64,000 nt of DNA from assembly GCA_039621445.1 (NCBI GenBank), contig CP154955.1, forward strand, positions 43,981,540 to 44,045,539, read 5' to 3'. The notes beneath the pieces are model-generated. The model was not told the origin of the DNA. It did no database searches and saw nothing but the letters and a program-made list of their open reading frames with translations. Shown here one piece after another: positions 31,813-42,650 of this stretch. How positions within the stretch are numbered: the first letter of the stretch is position 1; each line of letters starts with the position of its first letter. Position numbers and translations under genes: made by a program. Source of the stretch: Euglena gracilis. Taxonomy: Eukaryota; Euglenida; Euglenophyceae; Euglenales.

Positions 31813-34800
31813 CGCACGTGCATGAGAAAGCTCCTCTGTTCTCCAAGGGGGTGAATGGGTAGGTGCGTTGTATCCTGTCTAGGGGAGGAGGCTGGTTTGT
31901 CTCCCCCCTGCCACCAAAGCGGGCTACTTTCGAGCGAAAAGTGAAGGAGCACCTGCAAGACCTTGACCAAGCCTCTGTCCTGAACGTCGGGAAGACGGTC
32001 TGAAAATGTTTTCAAAAAACGCTTTGGGTGTGATTTTTGAGTTTTGAGGTTTTGCAGTCTGACCGAACATGGGCATGGCCTACCTGGGTTTGGGCGTGTT
32101 TGTTTTTTGTGTGGCTGGAGCTGGCTGGACACCTCCCCTTGACCACCTTTGAGCTCCACCCCAGTCGGGGGGGTCCAGCCATCTCCTTTTCCCAGCTGGC
32201 TGGCCGGACTTCCTGGGACCTCCTGCACCTCCTTGAAGAAGTTCCCTGCCGCAGTTGACAGCAGGTTTCCTTGAGTCGGGTCCAATCCAGCATCTTCCAG
32301 CCAGATTCTCCCGTCCTGGACATTCATGTTCCGGGTCAGCGTCCAGGAGGGTCCGGGGCAACGGACTCCGGGGTACTCCACGTACACCGACAAAAAAGGG
32401 CCAGAGGCGAAAACAGCGCCAGGCCAGAAGAAGGGAGAAAAGGCAACGAACAAACAGCCACAGTGCACACGGGGGGGGGGGGGGCTGTACGGGAATCCCG
32501 GAAACCGTGCAGTCGTGCAGTGTGATGGGTGGGGGGTTGGCCACCCCCCATTCTGGTGGGGAGGATCCGACCACTCCCAGGCACTCACCGTATTTCGGGG
32601 GACGCCAGATTTTAGGTCCTTCGTGTCATGTTGCGGTGGGTGGGAGAGTCCACCCCACCCCAGGCTGGTCTCGTGCACCCCAGGGGGGCGGGCAAGGAGA
32701 GGCTTGGCCTCGACAACTGGGAGAAGGAGCTCCGGGACGCCCGCGCCGACCCCGGCGATGTGGCCAACCCACTTGACCCGGACGCGGTGGTCTTGAACGA
32801 AAAGGGGGAGACGCGGCAATCAGTGATGAAGGTGTGAAGAACTCGCTCTCCACACACACACGCGCGCGCGCGCGCACACACACACACACACACACATGCA
32901 ACACGAGACACATGTGCGCGCGTCCCCACGTGCGCACATACAACACCACCCACCCACACAACATTTACACACCGTTCCTTCTTCAGGATTTCCAAAAAAA
33001 ATAGGTACCTAATTGGTATCTTGATCAAGCAGGCACTAGGAGGATGCTTGAGCTCGTGCGTCCTCAGATGTTTTTTCAGTCCCCCCCCCCTGTTGGGGCT
33101 TCACTCATCTCTGAACAATTTTGTACGACGAGCTTTGTTTCTTTTCAGCTGCCATTCTGGTGACTGCCAGGTGACGTATTTTTTGCTTCCAGAGCTGCCA
33201 AAATGGACCAAAAATGGGTCGGAAAAGGGCTGGTGAGGACAGATTTGGGATCATAACATCGATTTTTTTTGGCACAATTGGCAAGTTTTGGGTACTTTTT
33301 GCAGTTTTGTTTCTTCGGTACCCAGTTTAACCCCATCAGCCTTTTCTCCAAGCCAGCCCAAATTTTCCAGCCTCTGAGCTGCAGGACCCCCAGGGGTTTT
33401 GTCAAGACGATCTGGTGGTTTTTTTTACCCATTGGGAACAGGGACTCACCCAGCCCACTCCCCAATCGCAATGGACGCTGCATACACATCTATGCCTCAA
33501 AACCCCATAACTGTTGCCTGATTTGGATCTCCCCAGGGGACGGTTTTTTTTGTTTTGGCATTTTTTTGTCTCTTGCTTGTCTCCATTGTTCGCCTTTTCT
33601 GTTTTTTGTTCCCTGGTGTTCATTAGACACGGGGGGAAGGGCACAGGGCCAAAAGTGCCTGTGTATTTGATTATTGTGGCGCTGCGCCAGAAGCCCAATA
33701 AAGGACATGTTCGGGTGAATTTCTGCCCGCAAACTCTTATATTTGGTGTTCCCCATTCAAATAATGCTTTCGCTGGCAACCTTTTGTCCCATTCATATGT
33801 CGGATGTTTTCCGCTTCGTGCTTTGGAGAGCTAGTCTGTGAAATTTTACCGAATCGCACTGTTGCAACGTCCACACCAAAAACAAAGACATCAAGTGGTC
33901 GGTGGAGCGGGGGCAGCCTGACATCAGTGGTGTTTTCCAGCTTCCCTGACCATTTATCCATCCACACAGGTACCAAATGGCAATTTCCTAAAGCCGTACA
34001 TCCCCCACAGGCGTAGTTCCAGACTTGTTTTTAATTAAATACAGTGCGAACAAAATTACGGTGAGTAAAAATTACGGAGAAAAAATTACGGGGAAAAATT
34101 TTGGGGATTTTTTCCTTTTTAAAAAATTAATTTTTGTGAAAATGATGCTTTCCAAAAGGGGCGAAAGAAAAAGCCCCCAGGACTGACCTGACACGATGTC
34201 AGATCAGTCCTCGGGGCTTTGAGAATTCCTTGCGACTGCTCAATTGCAATTTTTCTACTCAAAAAAAATACATTGTAAATTTCTCTTGCACAGATTGCTT
34301 TTACAGAATGGATGCATTGGCAGTGCCAAAAACGGTTCTTGATGAATTTCATGAATCCAAAGGGCAACCAAATTTATGGTCCGATGAGTACACTAAAACC
34401 GTTACTGACTGGGCGAGGCGATTCGGCGTAACTGGTGCTCTGAAGAGGCACCAAGCAGGAGATTTCAAAGACAAAAATCTGCCATGGACCACCGCTGATA
34501 GGTATAATTTACTCCCAGTGGGCTTTTTTTGCAAATTTTATGGTTCAGGTGGTTGAAACAGTGGCAGGCAACTGGCCAGTATTATGTGCACCAGAAGCGT
34601 GGAAGGAAAATAATTCTAACAGCAAAAGAAGAAGAGCAAGTTCTGGAGGCTGCAAACAAACTGCGAGCAACGCCTGCCGCTCAAGGTTTGACGGCAGGGT
34701 CCGTGGCAGCCGTTGCCAGAGGTGTGGTGGCCCGCACAAGACCAGCTGCGCTTCAGAAGAATGGTGGGCTGTTTCAAATGGGGCGCTCCTGGGGCAAGTA

Positions 34801-36285
34801 TTTTCTGAAGAAGTCAGAGTGGCGTCCTTATGCTGCTACGAGTGACAGGACGGTCCCAGTGACCCAGGTATTTCTTATGGGGGCTGAGACAAATGCAAAT
34901 GTTTGGTCTTTCATTAGATCCTTGATGCTGCTCGTGGTTTCTTTCAAAAACTGGCCGTCGAAGTTCCCCCCAAGAACCTCACTTTCAATTGGGACGAGTA
35001 TTGCATGCTGTTGGGTCCTAACCAGAAGTGGACGTGGCATCCCATGAAGGAGCGGCGCACAGTCTCCATTCGTGAGGTGCTCATGCAGCACGTGGCATCG
35101 ATCCGTGCAAGCTTTCCGGGGGAAACAACACAAGCCCTCCTCATTTCTGATGCGGCTCCTCAACATTCGGACGTTGGCACGTTGGAAGCAAATGGGATAC
35201 GTGTTGTGGTTATTCCCAAGAACATGACACACGTTTTTCAGCCTGCCGATCAATTTGTCATTGCTGGTTTGAAGGCCCAGACACAGGTGGCTTGGGGCAA
35301 CTGGGTGGAGAACATCTTCGCTCAGAATTCCACTGATCAAGCCATTGCTGAGTTAACAGTGTCCCATATAAGCGGAAATATGCCGTAGTTGCAGAGAAAA
35401 GAGAGTGGCCCATTTGACATTTATCCTTTTTCAAAAACGATGCGCCAAGCTCTGTCGACAGCCGTAGACCGCCTCAGCCCAGCTGCTATTAGGCGCTCCA
35501 GGGATGCAACCGGGATCCCCCGCTCTCTGTGGAGTGATCTCCCCTCTGCGATCCCCATGCTAGAAACTGGGCCATTTTTTTTTGATTATGCATTTGCTGA
35601 ACGCATCATTTTGGACGATACCCACCTGGAATAGCCATGGGAATGAAATTTGTGATCATGTGTTAGAAACCAGGCTTTTTTTTTTGGTTGCACGTTCCAT
35701 GCGGAATATCCACTTCGATTTGTCATGGGACTGGGGGAATATGGTCTGAACCGGGCATTGCAAGCCACCATGCAGCCTGAACGTCTGTTTCTCTGTGAAT
35801 GTGGTGCAGAGACTGCAAGGAAATGCACCGTCTGCAGTGAGCATGTCTGTGATGGGTGCTTCCCTGACCATTCTGTTGTAATCTGCCCCTTGTAAATTGT
35901 GAACAGTGTTCACGTGCATCCTGGGGAGTTCCAGCTCCGATTTCGTGTCTTGTCTCAAAGGGCGTCGGAAAGGTGCACTGGGTGAAAATTACGGGAAAAA
36001 TATGGTGAAAATCTGGTTCATCACCAAAATTTTGTCTCGCCGTAATTTTTGTCCGCACTTTAATGCCTTTTTGTTTTTCCCGAGGGAGAATGGCGTTGTT
36101 TTCCTTCTACTCCTCCCCCCAAAGCTCAGACAATCAGCCAGGAAACTGGCCTGGCCTGATTCTATCCAACCTGTTATGACAGGAAGTTGACAGGTTCCCA
36201 GTGCTCGCTGATTTTATGTCGACAGTGTGTCGGTGGGGGGGAGCATGGCTGTGCCCCGCCCAACAGAGCGTGCGTATGGTTGTGC

Positions 36286-36318
<33 letters not shown>

Positions 36319-38528
36319 TGTGTGTGTCCACGCGCGCGTCCATACATGCTCGAGATTGGGTGGGAGTCAGGGTATTTCTTAAGCTGGAGGGGGTACCCTA
36401 CCCCCCCCCCGGGGGGTCCAGCCAGCCAGCAGCTCAAATCCAGCCAGCCCAAATTCGGGCTAGGAGCCCCCCCCAGGGGGTCGAGTGAAATAAAGTTGGG
36501 TCCAGCCCGGCCGGAGGCCGGGCCAGCCGGCCACAGGCTGGCCAGCCAACTGGGCTGCCCAGCTCACCTATCCCTGCATTTTTTTCCCTCGTCACAGTTT
36601 CCTCCATCACAGCCCCCCAGCCTTGATCTAGCTCCATCCATCAAAATTTCGAGAAGGCAAAAATGTTTAAATTTTTGTTTTTCATCGACCCAGCCCAGCA
36701 CAGCCCCCCCCCCCCCTATCCCCCCGGGGGGTCCAGCCAGCAGCCTTTTTTTTTCAGCCGGAGGCTGTCCCCCCCCCCCCCCCGGGGGGGATCCTTGAGA
36801 TATCCCCTGGTAGGAGTTCTGGTGGCTGGTTGCGTTACCTGGGTTGTTTGAGGCGCATTATTGTGGATTCTTCTGTGGCACCCTCCTTGTGTTCCGTAGG
36901 ATGCACTCAAGGTCCAGGATCAATCGCTGGCCTCTCTGGCTCGAACCGCCCAAATTGCAGCGCAGTCAGAGGATCTCGCTGTGAAGACCAACGTGCAGCT
37001 GAAATGCAGGCCCCAGCTCGGAACCTATTCATGTCCCACAGGCCGCCTTTTTATGGTTTTGTTGATCCAAATTGGCGTCTGCTTATGTTTTTGAGGTTAT
37101 ACTCTGGGTTTCTTTTCCATCTATTCCGCCTCTAAGGGACGTTTGCTGACAAAAAGGTTGAAATTAGATCAATAAGTTTTCCAAAGGAGTGTGGTACGTG
37201 GGTCTGAATTCTGAGCTTGAACCCCTTTTTTTCATGCGCGAAAGTCAACGTTGAAGTTGACAGGCACGGAGCCTCCCATTCTGCCAGCCACACACAGGGT
37301 GACTGCCTACCCTCCGGCCCTCGTCGGCGATGGGCTGCAGCCTGTTGGCAATCCAGACAGAGCAACTGGGCCGTATTGACAACGACCTCAAACAGGAGGC
37401 CGCCTCCCTCACCTCACCCCCCCCCTTTTGAAGGGGTCAACCACCCTGGCGGTGAAGAGGGATGTGTCCCACTGGTGAGCCACTGGCAAGAGTGAAGGCC
37501 CCACAGGCTGTAATGCCGTCCTCGCCATTGGCGTCCCCCCCCCGGTATGTGCAATTCCCCCCCCCCCGCCAGTTCAGTTGGCCGGGAGGAGAAAATATGC
37601 ACTGCCCAGTTTTGCAATTTTTGCAGTTTGCATTTTTTGGATTTGCAGGTTTTTTACAAATTTTTTGCATTTTTTTTGGAGTTTCCGGCCTGCCCATGTG
37701 CAGCCCCCCCTCCCCGCCCGTTCCCGAGTACCCAGCGGGCACTTAGTTGGGGGAATTGCGGACCTCTGGCAGCGACACTCTTCAGGGGGAGATCAAGCGG
37801 GCCCGGAAGGAGATGGTGTGCTCAGGCCCCGTCCCGCTGGTTTTCGCTGGGGCCCCTCAGGCCGAAGCAAACCCGTGTGACCTGCCCCAACCCACAGAAG
37901 GATGTTCCGAGATGTTGAGCTGCCCATGTATCAATCCAGTGAAGAGTTGAACAACACAGCTTGAACAGGGATCTGTTTGATGTGCAAGGTTGTTTTTTTT
38001 TGGTCTATGTGTGTGTTTCATTTTACCGTGATTTTTGGAACGGTCGTGCAATATCCATACCCCAACGTTAATTCATAACGTGCAGCACAGATATGCACAC
38101 AACGACACACCACCCTGTATGTGTCCAGCCACGTTGCGATTCGAGCCGGGGTGCCTGCCGCCGGTTCATCCGCAACGCGATGACGGACAAATGTCTCGTC
38201 TGCCTCTTCGGCCTCGTGGCCCTCGCAGTGGTGTTCCTCATCTGCTGGAAGATCTGGGGCTCCTCCATCAAGAAGGGCCTTAGCTCCTCCTCACACAGGC
38301 ACCCCCTAAGCCACAAAGCAATACACGTGGCCCAGAGGAAGCACCTCTCCGCTGAGGACGACCGAAATTTGTCAACAACACACACACACACACACACACA
38401 CAACACAACACACACGCAGCACACACACACACACACACACACTCACTCGCTCACAGCAAGACACACATACACACATACACTCACACACAACACACACCCA
38501 CACGCGCGCGCACACACGCACACACTTT
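29791..38528 (+). CDS. NPSN-type Qb-SNARE (novel plant SNARE homologue), split over at least 8 exons
   Basis: Tail-anchored membrane-fusion protein. Exon blocks: 29791-29848 (MDPAEEVQLYEETINEEQG, phase 1), about 30780-30862 (GELEKGIVTLRTVSPAERR), about 31320-31436 (helical, VRRLQESAKKLRKALMGYRT), about 32696-32831 (VVLNEKGETRQSVMK, like NPSN NDEKQSMIKELN), 36900-about 37004 (SNARE motif, LKVQDQSLASLARTAQIAAQ), 37357-about 37413 (TEQLGRIDNDLKQEAAS), about 37786-37815 (GEIKRARKEM), about 38118 onward (RRFIRNAMTDKCL then about 20 hydrophobic residues, matching plant GRQVATDKC and the membrane anchor). NPSN proteins are known from plants and many protists but not animals or fungi. A TA-flanked transposon and a hAT-like MITE lie in its introns. 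Two junctions are unresolved, at least one exon between 32832 and 36899 is probably missing, and no stop appears before the (CA)n at 38.38 kb, so the 3' end is uncertain. Confidence 0.7.
29862..30060. repeat. dispersed repeat family 4, copy 2
   Basis: TTTTTTGTTAAGCACTGCCC, GAGGGCCGAACCAGGGCTTG, GAGAAACGCAATTTTTGACG, GATGGTCCAAGGATGCCAGA, in the same order as at 8172 and 49090. It lies in the first intron of the SNARE gene. Confidence 0.65.
30120..30508. mobile_element. hAT-like MITE family 2, copy b, with a nested insertion
   Basis: Ends CAGGCTGTCTTTTTAGTCGG and (complement) CAGGCTGTTTTTTTTACC. The exact 8-bp duplication GTGGGTGC flanks it at 30112-30119 and 30509-30516. It is longer than copy a because a roughly 80-bp segment (30352-30430, GGGCCAGATGCGAAGTTAGC to GTGCAACTAAGGGGG), related to the repeat at 14706, is inserted between near-duplicate GTAGTGCCTG and GTAGTACCTG. 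It lies in the first SNARE intron. Confidence 0.88.
31139..31316. repeat. dispersed inverted-end repeat with CCAATGAAC motifs, copy 1
   Basis: Begins GTACCACCCATGTCCAATGA and ends (complement) GTACCCCCCAACCCAATGAA. Internal TTGCCTAATGAACTGGGGG, GTGTCCGGACC and GATGCCCAATGAAC recur in order at 42470-42650. Non-coding. It ends just before the third SNARE exon block. Confidence 0.7.
31740..31815. repeat. (CAG)n then (AAC)n trinucleotide tract
   Basis: Short CAG group followed by about 14 perfect AAC triplets. Preceded at 31.60-31.73 kb by GT/AC/GC-rich simple sequence. Confidence 0.9.
32393..32490. repeat. diverged copy of the GGGCCAGAAGCGAAGTTAGC repeat
   Basis: GGGCCAGAGGCGAAAACAGC, GCCAGGCCAGAAG, AAACAGCCACAGTGCACACG then a G run keep the order of the copies at 14706 and 30352. 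Confidence 0.45.
34308..35634 (+). pseudogene. DDE-superfamily transposase of the TA-flanked element, interrupted by an in-frame stop
   Basis: Exon 1 from ATG 34308 (MDALAVPKTVLDEFHE..; helix-turn-helix-like WARRFGVTGALKRHQ) to a GTATAA donor at about 34501. Exon 2 about 34550-34868 (GRKIILTAKEEEQVLEAANK, SWGKYFLKKSEWRPY), then a GTATTT..TTAG intron to 34921. Exon 3 from 34922 with NWDEYCML, LLISDAAPQHSD and VFQPADQFVIAGLK, the spacing of the DDE_1/pogo/Tigger catalytic core. TAG at 35386-35388 breaks this frame, yet protein-like sequence (GPFDIYPFSKTMRQAL..) continues in the same frame to 35634. Either the stop is a disabling mutation or the protein ends there. Transposition chemistry is inferred from the family; activity is doubtful. 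Confidence 0.8.
35770..35895 (+). CDS. cysteine-rich (zinc-binding-like) tail exon of the transposon
   Basis: A 41-residue stretch inside the transposon reads LFLCECGAETARKCTVC then SEHVCDGCFPDHSVVICPL and a stop. Pattern C-x-C-x6-C-x2-C-x4-C-x2-C-x4-H-x5-C, like a small treble-clef or B-box-type zinc module. It is 135 bp after the core reading frame and shortly before the right end, so it is probably the last transposase exon. Whether it starts at ATG 35770 or joins by splicing (AG at 35763-35764) is unknown. Confidence 0.55.
   Translation: MQPERLFLCECGAETARKCTVCSEHVCDGCFPDHSVVICPL
36284..36330. repeat. (GC)n/(GT)n tract
   Basis: Alternating CG then GT dinucleotides, a potential Z-DNA sequence, in the intron before the SNARE-motif exon. 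36.40-36.80 kb beyond it consists of C-run/G-run pairs and CCAGCCAG repeats. Confidence 0.9.
36900..37004 (+). CDS. SNARE-motif exon of the NPSN-like gene
   Basis: Acceptor GTTCCGTAG at 36899. The exon reads DALKVQDQSLASLARTAQIA then AQSEDLAVKTNVQLK with heptad hydrophobics. It aligns with the NPSN segment DQAIERSKQVVHQTLEVGTQ. The 3' edge is unclear: no GT gives a phase that joins the TEQLGRID exon, so a GC donor or other site may be used. Confidence 0.65.
38118..38345 (+). CDS. membrane-anchor exon of the NPSN-like gene
   Basis: FIRNAMTDKCLVCLFGLVAL followed by AVVFLICWKIWG is a basic juxtamembrane stretch plus one transmembrane helix, then a Ser/Lys-rich tail. The conserved TDKC tetrapeptide is typical of NPSN proteins. 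If not spliced at GTGGCC (about 38329) translation runs through the (CA)n tract as His-Thr repeats to a stop at 38526-38528. Confidence 0.7.
38377..38526. repeat. (CA)n microsatellite at the 3' end of the SNARE gene
   Basis: Imperfect CA repeat with CTCACTCG and CGCGCG interruptions, in the same frame as the preceding coding block so that it reads His-Thr. Confidence 0.93.
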
Positions 38529-38789
38529 GACATATGCACCGAAGGAACGTCAGTGCCAAAAGCGCCAAAAGTGCCAAGGTAAAGGCTTGTTGTTTCCGAG
38601 GTATCTCCCACGTGGACAGGCATCTGAGGGCATTATTTGTCCATCTTTTTTCCAAAGTGGGTGAGTGCGACGCTCACAATGGTGAGGGAGTGCCTGACGT
38701 TGCCCTCGCCCTCGCCCTCCCCACACCGCCTGTCTGCCTCCTACCTATACTCCGCCGCCCCCTCCCCACTCCCCAACCCCTGACCCATC

Positions 38790-38896
38790 CTGACCGTCCT
38801 GACCTCGCCGCGGCTTTGCCCACCCTCCGCTTTGTGGGTGGCAGCCAGAGGGAAGTTCCATTGCTCCGATTAAAGACAAGGCTCCAGGGGAGGCAG
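38790..38896 (+). other. candidate unassigned exon with strong donor
   Basis: An open stretch encoding DLAAALPTLRFVGGSQREVP then LLRLKTRLQGRQ stops at CAG/GTGAGTG (38897). Composition and codon use resemble the confirmed exons. The preceding 38.70-38.79 kb is C-rich. No family recognised and no partner exon found nearby. Confidence 0.3.
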
Positions 38897-38899
38897 GTG

Positions 38900-40220
38900 A
38901 GTGAAGTTGAATTGAGTGGCTTTTGGGGGGGGGTCCATGGCTGGATTTCATTCGAGGCTCATTTGTATGAAATGCCAAAACCTCTGTTTATAAGTTTGGT
39001 GGCTGGGGGGGGGGGGGCTGGGGGATCGGGGCCAAGTGGGTAGGTACCCCCACCGGAGGTGAGGTTTCCCTCTATTTTCGACGCAAAAAAATGACCCCAA
39101 AAATTGACACCAAGGTGGGTCCCCCCGAGCCTTCCCTTCCCACAAGTGGGCAAGTGGGTCCGGACCCCCCTCCCTCCCAGGTCCCTAAAAATAATCCTCT
39201 GGCTCCTGCCCTTGACTTCGCGCAGGAGAAATAGTTGGGGTTCCACCTTCAGAAACTGTAAGCGGCGAGGCTCCCAATCCCCACCACTGACCACTGACCA
39301 CTGACTCCACTACCGGCGTCCGCATTACCCCTGAGCATCCATTACCCCGAGCAATTCTTCCGAAAGTCGTCGCCTCCTCTTTTGTCTGCCAATCTGTCAC
39401 CTGCCATTAATGTCATAAACCAGGGCAGTTCCAAATGAAACATTGAAGAATCATAAGTTTTTTGGCAAATTATTTTCTTACAAATTGCCCCGCACACGTG
39501 GTTGGAGATGATGGGGTGTACAAAGCGGCGACGTCTGGTTTCCGTGCATTCCTCCTCCCAGCATATCTTAACCTTGCCTCCATTCCCTTCCCTTCCATTT
39601 TTTTCCAACCCGAAAGTGATCCCGTGGGTGAGAACCGTGGCCGACAGCGTGTCAGGTTCCCCATGTCAGCCACCAAAACACTGTGCATGGCCAGTGTTTC
39701 CTCCAGATTGTTTATCCGGCTGAGCACAAGTTGCATGATGAAGTTTTGTTGGTTTTTGTTCCGATGAAATTTTAGGAAGTTCATATTGTCTCCATTTTTC
39801 TTGGGCTCCATGATGTTCAGGTCCACAGTTTTTTTTTTCTGCGGCTCCTGTTATGGCCCAGAAACAATAGAATACCGTCAGGCAGTTAAAAAATGATCTC
39901 ATTTTAATACTAATCAACCAATTTTTAATTAATCAATTAAAAATTGATCAAAAAGTTGTCAAGTTTTCCTGCTTCATTTGGCTGAATTATAGATCAAACT
40001 CAAATCAAAAGAAGCTTTCCATTGCAAGCAGCTGGTTGAAATTACTATCTGGATCAAGAAATGGCGTATGTGGGCAGTTCTCATGACAATTCACCATTTT
40101 CAAACACCAACGTCCGAGACTGCAAAAGTGTCACCTCAGGATTTCGACCAATTTCGGCGCAAGTGCGCGCGAAATGCCTGGGTTGTTCATCCCGGTCCAC
40201 AGGATCCCCCATCCAGGACT
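38900..40220. other. spacer without recognisable gene
   Basis: Contains a G-run/C-run segment at 39.0-39.19 kb, AT-rich sequence with ATTAATCAATTAAAAATTGA (about 39.92 kb) and no conserved exon that I recognise. Confidence 0.45.
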
Positions 40221-40224
40221 CAAT

Positions 40225-40695
<471 letters not shown>

Positions 40696-40929
40696 TGTGT
40701 TGTTGTTTCTGAGCAAAAAAGGTCAAAAGCAGTCAACCACAGCAAAAAAAAAAAAGTGGCCAAAAATGGCCTGAAGTTGGCCAACAGTGGGCAAAAGTGG
40801 CCAACAATCGTCATTTGCCTCAGATCAAATTCTTCCAAAATCATGTGACCGGAACCCCCACCTCCAGTGTTCAAAACCCCGATAAATCCCGACAAATCCC
40901 GACAACACCACCAAAATGCCAAGTGTCTG

Positions 40930-41135
40930 GAGTGCTTGGACGCCACTACCCCGCGGCATGCAGAGCCCCCCCTGCTGCTGGCATCGGCACGGGCATTTTG
41001 CCGCCCGCGCGGCATCGCTGCTGAATGCGTTGTGTACGGCAACGTCGGCAGGAAACGGTGGCGCCGTGCCTCCCGTCGCCGAGGGATGCCCTGGTTCGGA
41101 GTCGGCGGGCAGGCCGCTAATGGTTGCCCCCATCC
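40930..41135. other. GC-rich block, possible exon
   Basis: Composition like the coding blocks and open on both strands (for example CLECLDATTPRHAEPPLLLA forward). No domain recognised and splice context weak. Confidence 0.2.
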
Positions 41136-41437
41136 TTGGCAACATCCACACCCTTTTCCTGCGGCGTTTCCGGTGATCCCGATGAGTGGGGTGATACCTC
41201 TTGCCTGTGTGCCCTTTCAGAAGCCTTGTGCAGCAACATGCATTTCAAATTTGAGATGGAAGTTGTTATGATAAAGTTGGTGATGTTGTTACGGGAAGCT
41301 TTTTCTGAATATCACAAAAATGGAGTATGACGACGTTTGGTATTGAGTGCATTTGAGTGCATGTGCATGTTATGTAAGCCCTAACACCACAACCCCCGTG
41401 GTTCGATTTCAGGATCCGAGCCATAACGCCCCCCCAA

Positions 41438-41552
41438 ACGGCAACAACAGCAACAACAACAACTGCAGCAGCAGCAGCAGCAACAACAGCAATGACAACA
41501 AACCACCACCACCACCAACAATTACAACAACAACAACAACAACAACAATACC
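41438..41552. repeat. (CAA)n/(CAG)n tract
   Basis: Interspersed CAACAACAG groups, ACCACC triplets and ACAACA triplets. Confidence 0.9.
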
Positions 41553-41900
41553 AAAGGAGCGGATTCTTGGACTCGTTGTAAGTTTCACGAACAAGGTTTT
41601 TGGCTTCGCAGAAGTGGGCAACGAAGGAATGTGAAAATTGAGGGGAGCCATTGGGCGGGGGGGGGGGGGTTGGAGAGGAGAAGGAGATGCCCTGTTCCAA
41701 AACATTTCGGCTTCAGAAGAGGTGTCCCTATTGGGCTGCTTCCAACTTGCAGTCGGATGCAACCTCCACCTCCAGGACAGCCCTTCAAATGGTTTCTGCA
41801 ACATCCGTCACCATCCATCACCCTGCGCAGGCTCCGTTGGACCTGAATGGGATTCTACATCAGCCCCAAGTGCACCACCTTGTCGTTGTTTATTTTGCTA

Positions 41901-42193
41901 TTTTAGCACCAGAAACCAAACGTATGCTAATTCTTAATTAGTGTTAGTTTTGAAGTTTAATCTGGAGGATACTTATGCGCTTCCCTGATGGGGCTCGCTC
42001 CCCTATAATTAGGGGGAATACAATAAATCAAAAAAGAACGCACATTAAACAATCCATTTTAGTACGATAAAAATTAATGCCATACATTTGTTGGTAGGTA
42101 ATATTTCTTCAATGAAAGATTTTGTTGCTTTAAAATACATTATTCTGGAGAGAGTTCAATTGAAATTTGTACATTTTGTTTCTGGTGCTAAAA
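41901..42193. mobile_element. AT-rich MITE candidate with TTTTAGCACCAGAAAC inverted ends
   Basis: Left TTTTAGCACCAGAAACCAAA continuing CGTA; right (complement) TTTTAGCACCAGAAACAAAA continuing TGTA. The interior is AT-rich and non-coding. A flanking duplication is not clear. Confidence 0.65.
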
Positions 42194-42469
42194 TTTCTAT
42201 TATTCTACATTTTATATTATTAGCATTATAATATTATTATAATATTATATATTATTATCAATATAATATTTTATAATATTATATATTATTATCAATGCAA
42301 TTTTTTTATTATAAGTTTGTTGTTGTTTTTTACAATAAAGTCGTCGATCATTTTTAAGCCCCATCTTGGAATATTGCTTGGAAATATGCTCCTCCCATTG
42401 TATTTTGAGGAGGAAGTGCAGCAGATTTTGCAGCAGACAGGCAAATGAACTCCCAAAAATGCACAGTTT

Positions 42470-42650
42470 TACCCCCTACCCCCCCCCCCCGCCGTGTTTA
42501 ATGAACCCCTTGCCCAATGAATGGGGTGTCTGGACCGTCCAGATTCAACAAGGCAAATGCCCATAAACCCATGCCCAATGAGCGCCCCCCATCCAGACCC
42601 TTTTGCTTATCATTTAATTGTTCATTGAGCTTGGAGGGGTGCATAGTTTT
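42470..42650. repeat. dispersed inverted-end repeat with CCAATGAAC motifs, copy 2
   Basis: TTTAATGAACCCCTTGCCCA, GGGGTGTCTGGACCG, CATGCCCAATGAGCG and GTTCATTGAGCTTGGAGGGG parallel the copy at 31139-31316. CACAGTTTT and CATAGTTTT flank it, a possible but imperfect duplication. Confidence 0.65.

Larger units (their letters stand above)
34042..36060 (+). mobile_element. Tc1/mariner/pogo-superfamily DNA transposon, TA-flanked
   Basis: Left end CAGTGCGAACAAAATTACGG; right end (complement) AAGTGCGGACAAAAATTACG. TA is duplicated at 34040-34041 and 36061-36062. Further ATTACGG repeats lie just inside both ends. The 2,019-bp element carries a split transposase on the + strand. It sits between SNARE exon blocks at 32.8 and 36.9 kb, in the host gene's orientation. 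Confidence 0.9.

Noticed and set aside
31575-32819. 414-codon minus-strand ORF
   Set aside because: It is antisense to recognisable SNARE exon sequence at 32.7-32.8 kb and runs through the AAC trinucleotide tract as poly-Cys.
36360-36800. MITE suggested by C-run/G-run pairs and CCAGCCAG repeats
   Set aside because: No consistent inverted ends or target duplication; CCAGCCAG also appears loosely at 12.34, 13.92, 14.19, 46.5 and 58.7 kb, so it is only a recurrent simple motif.
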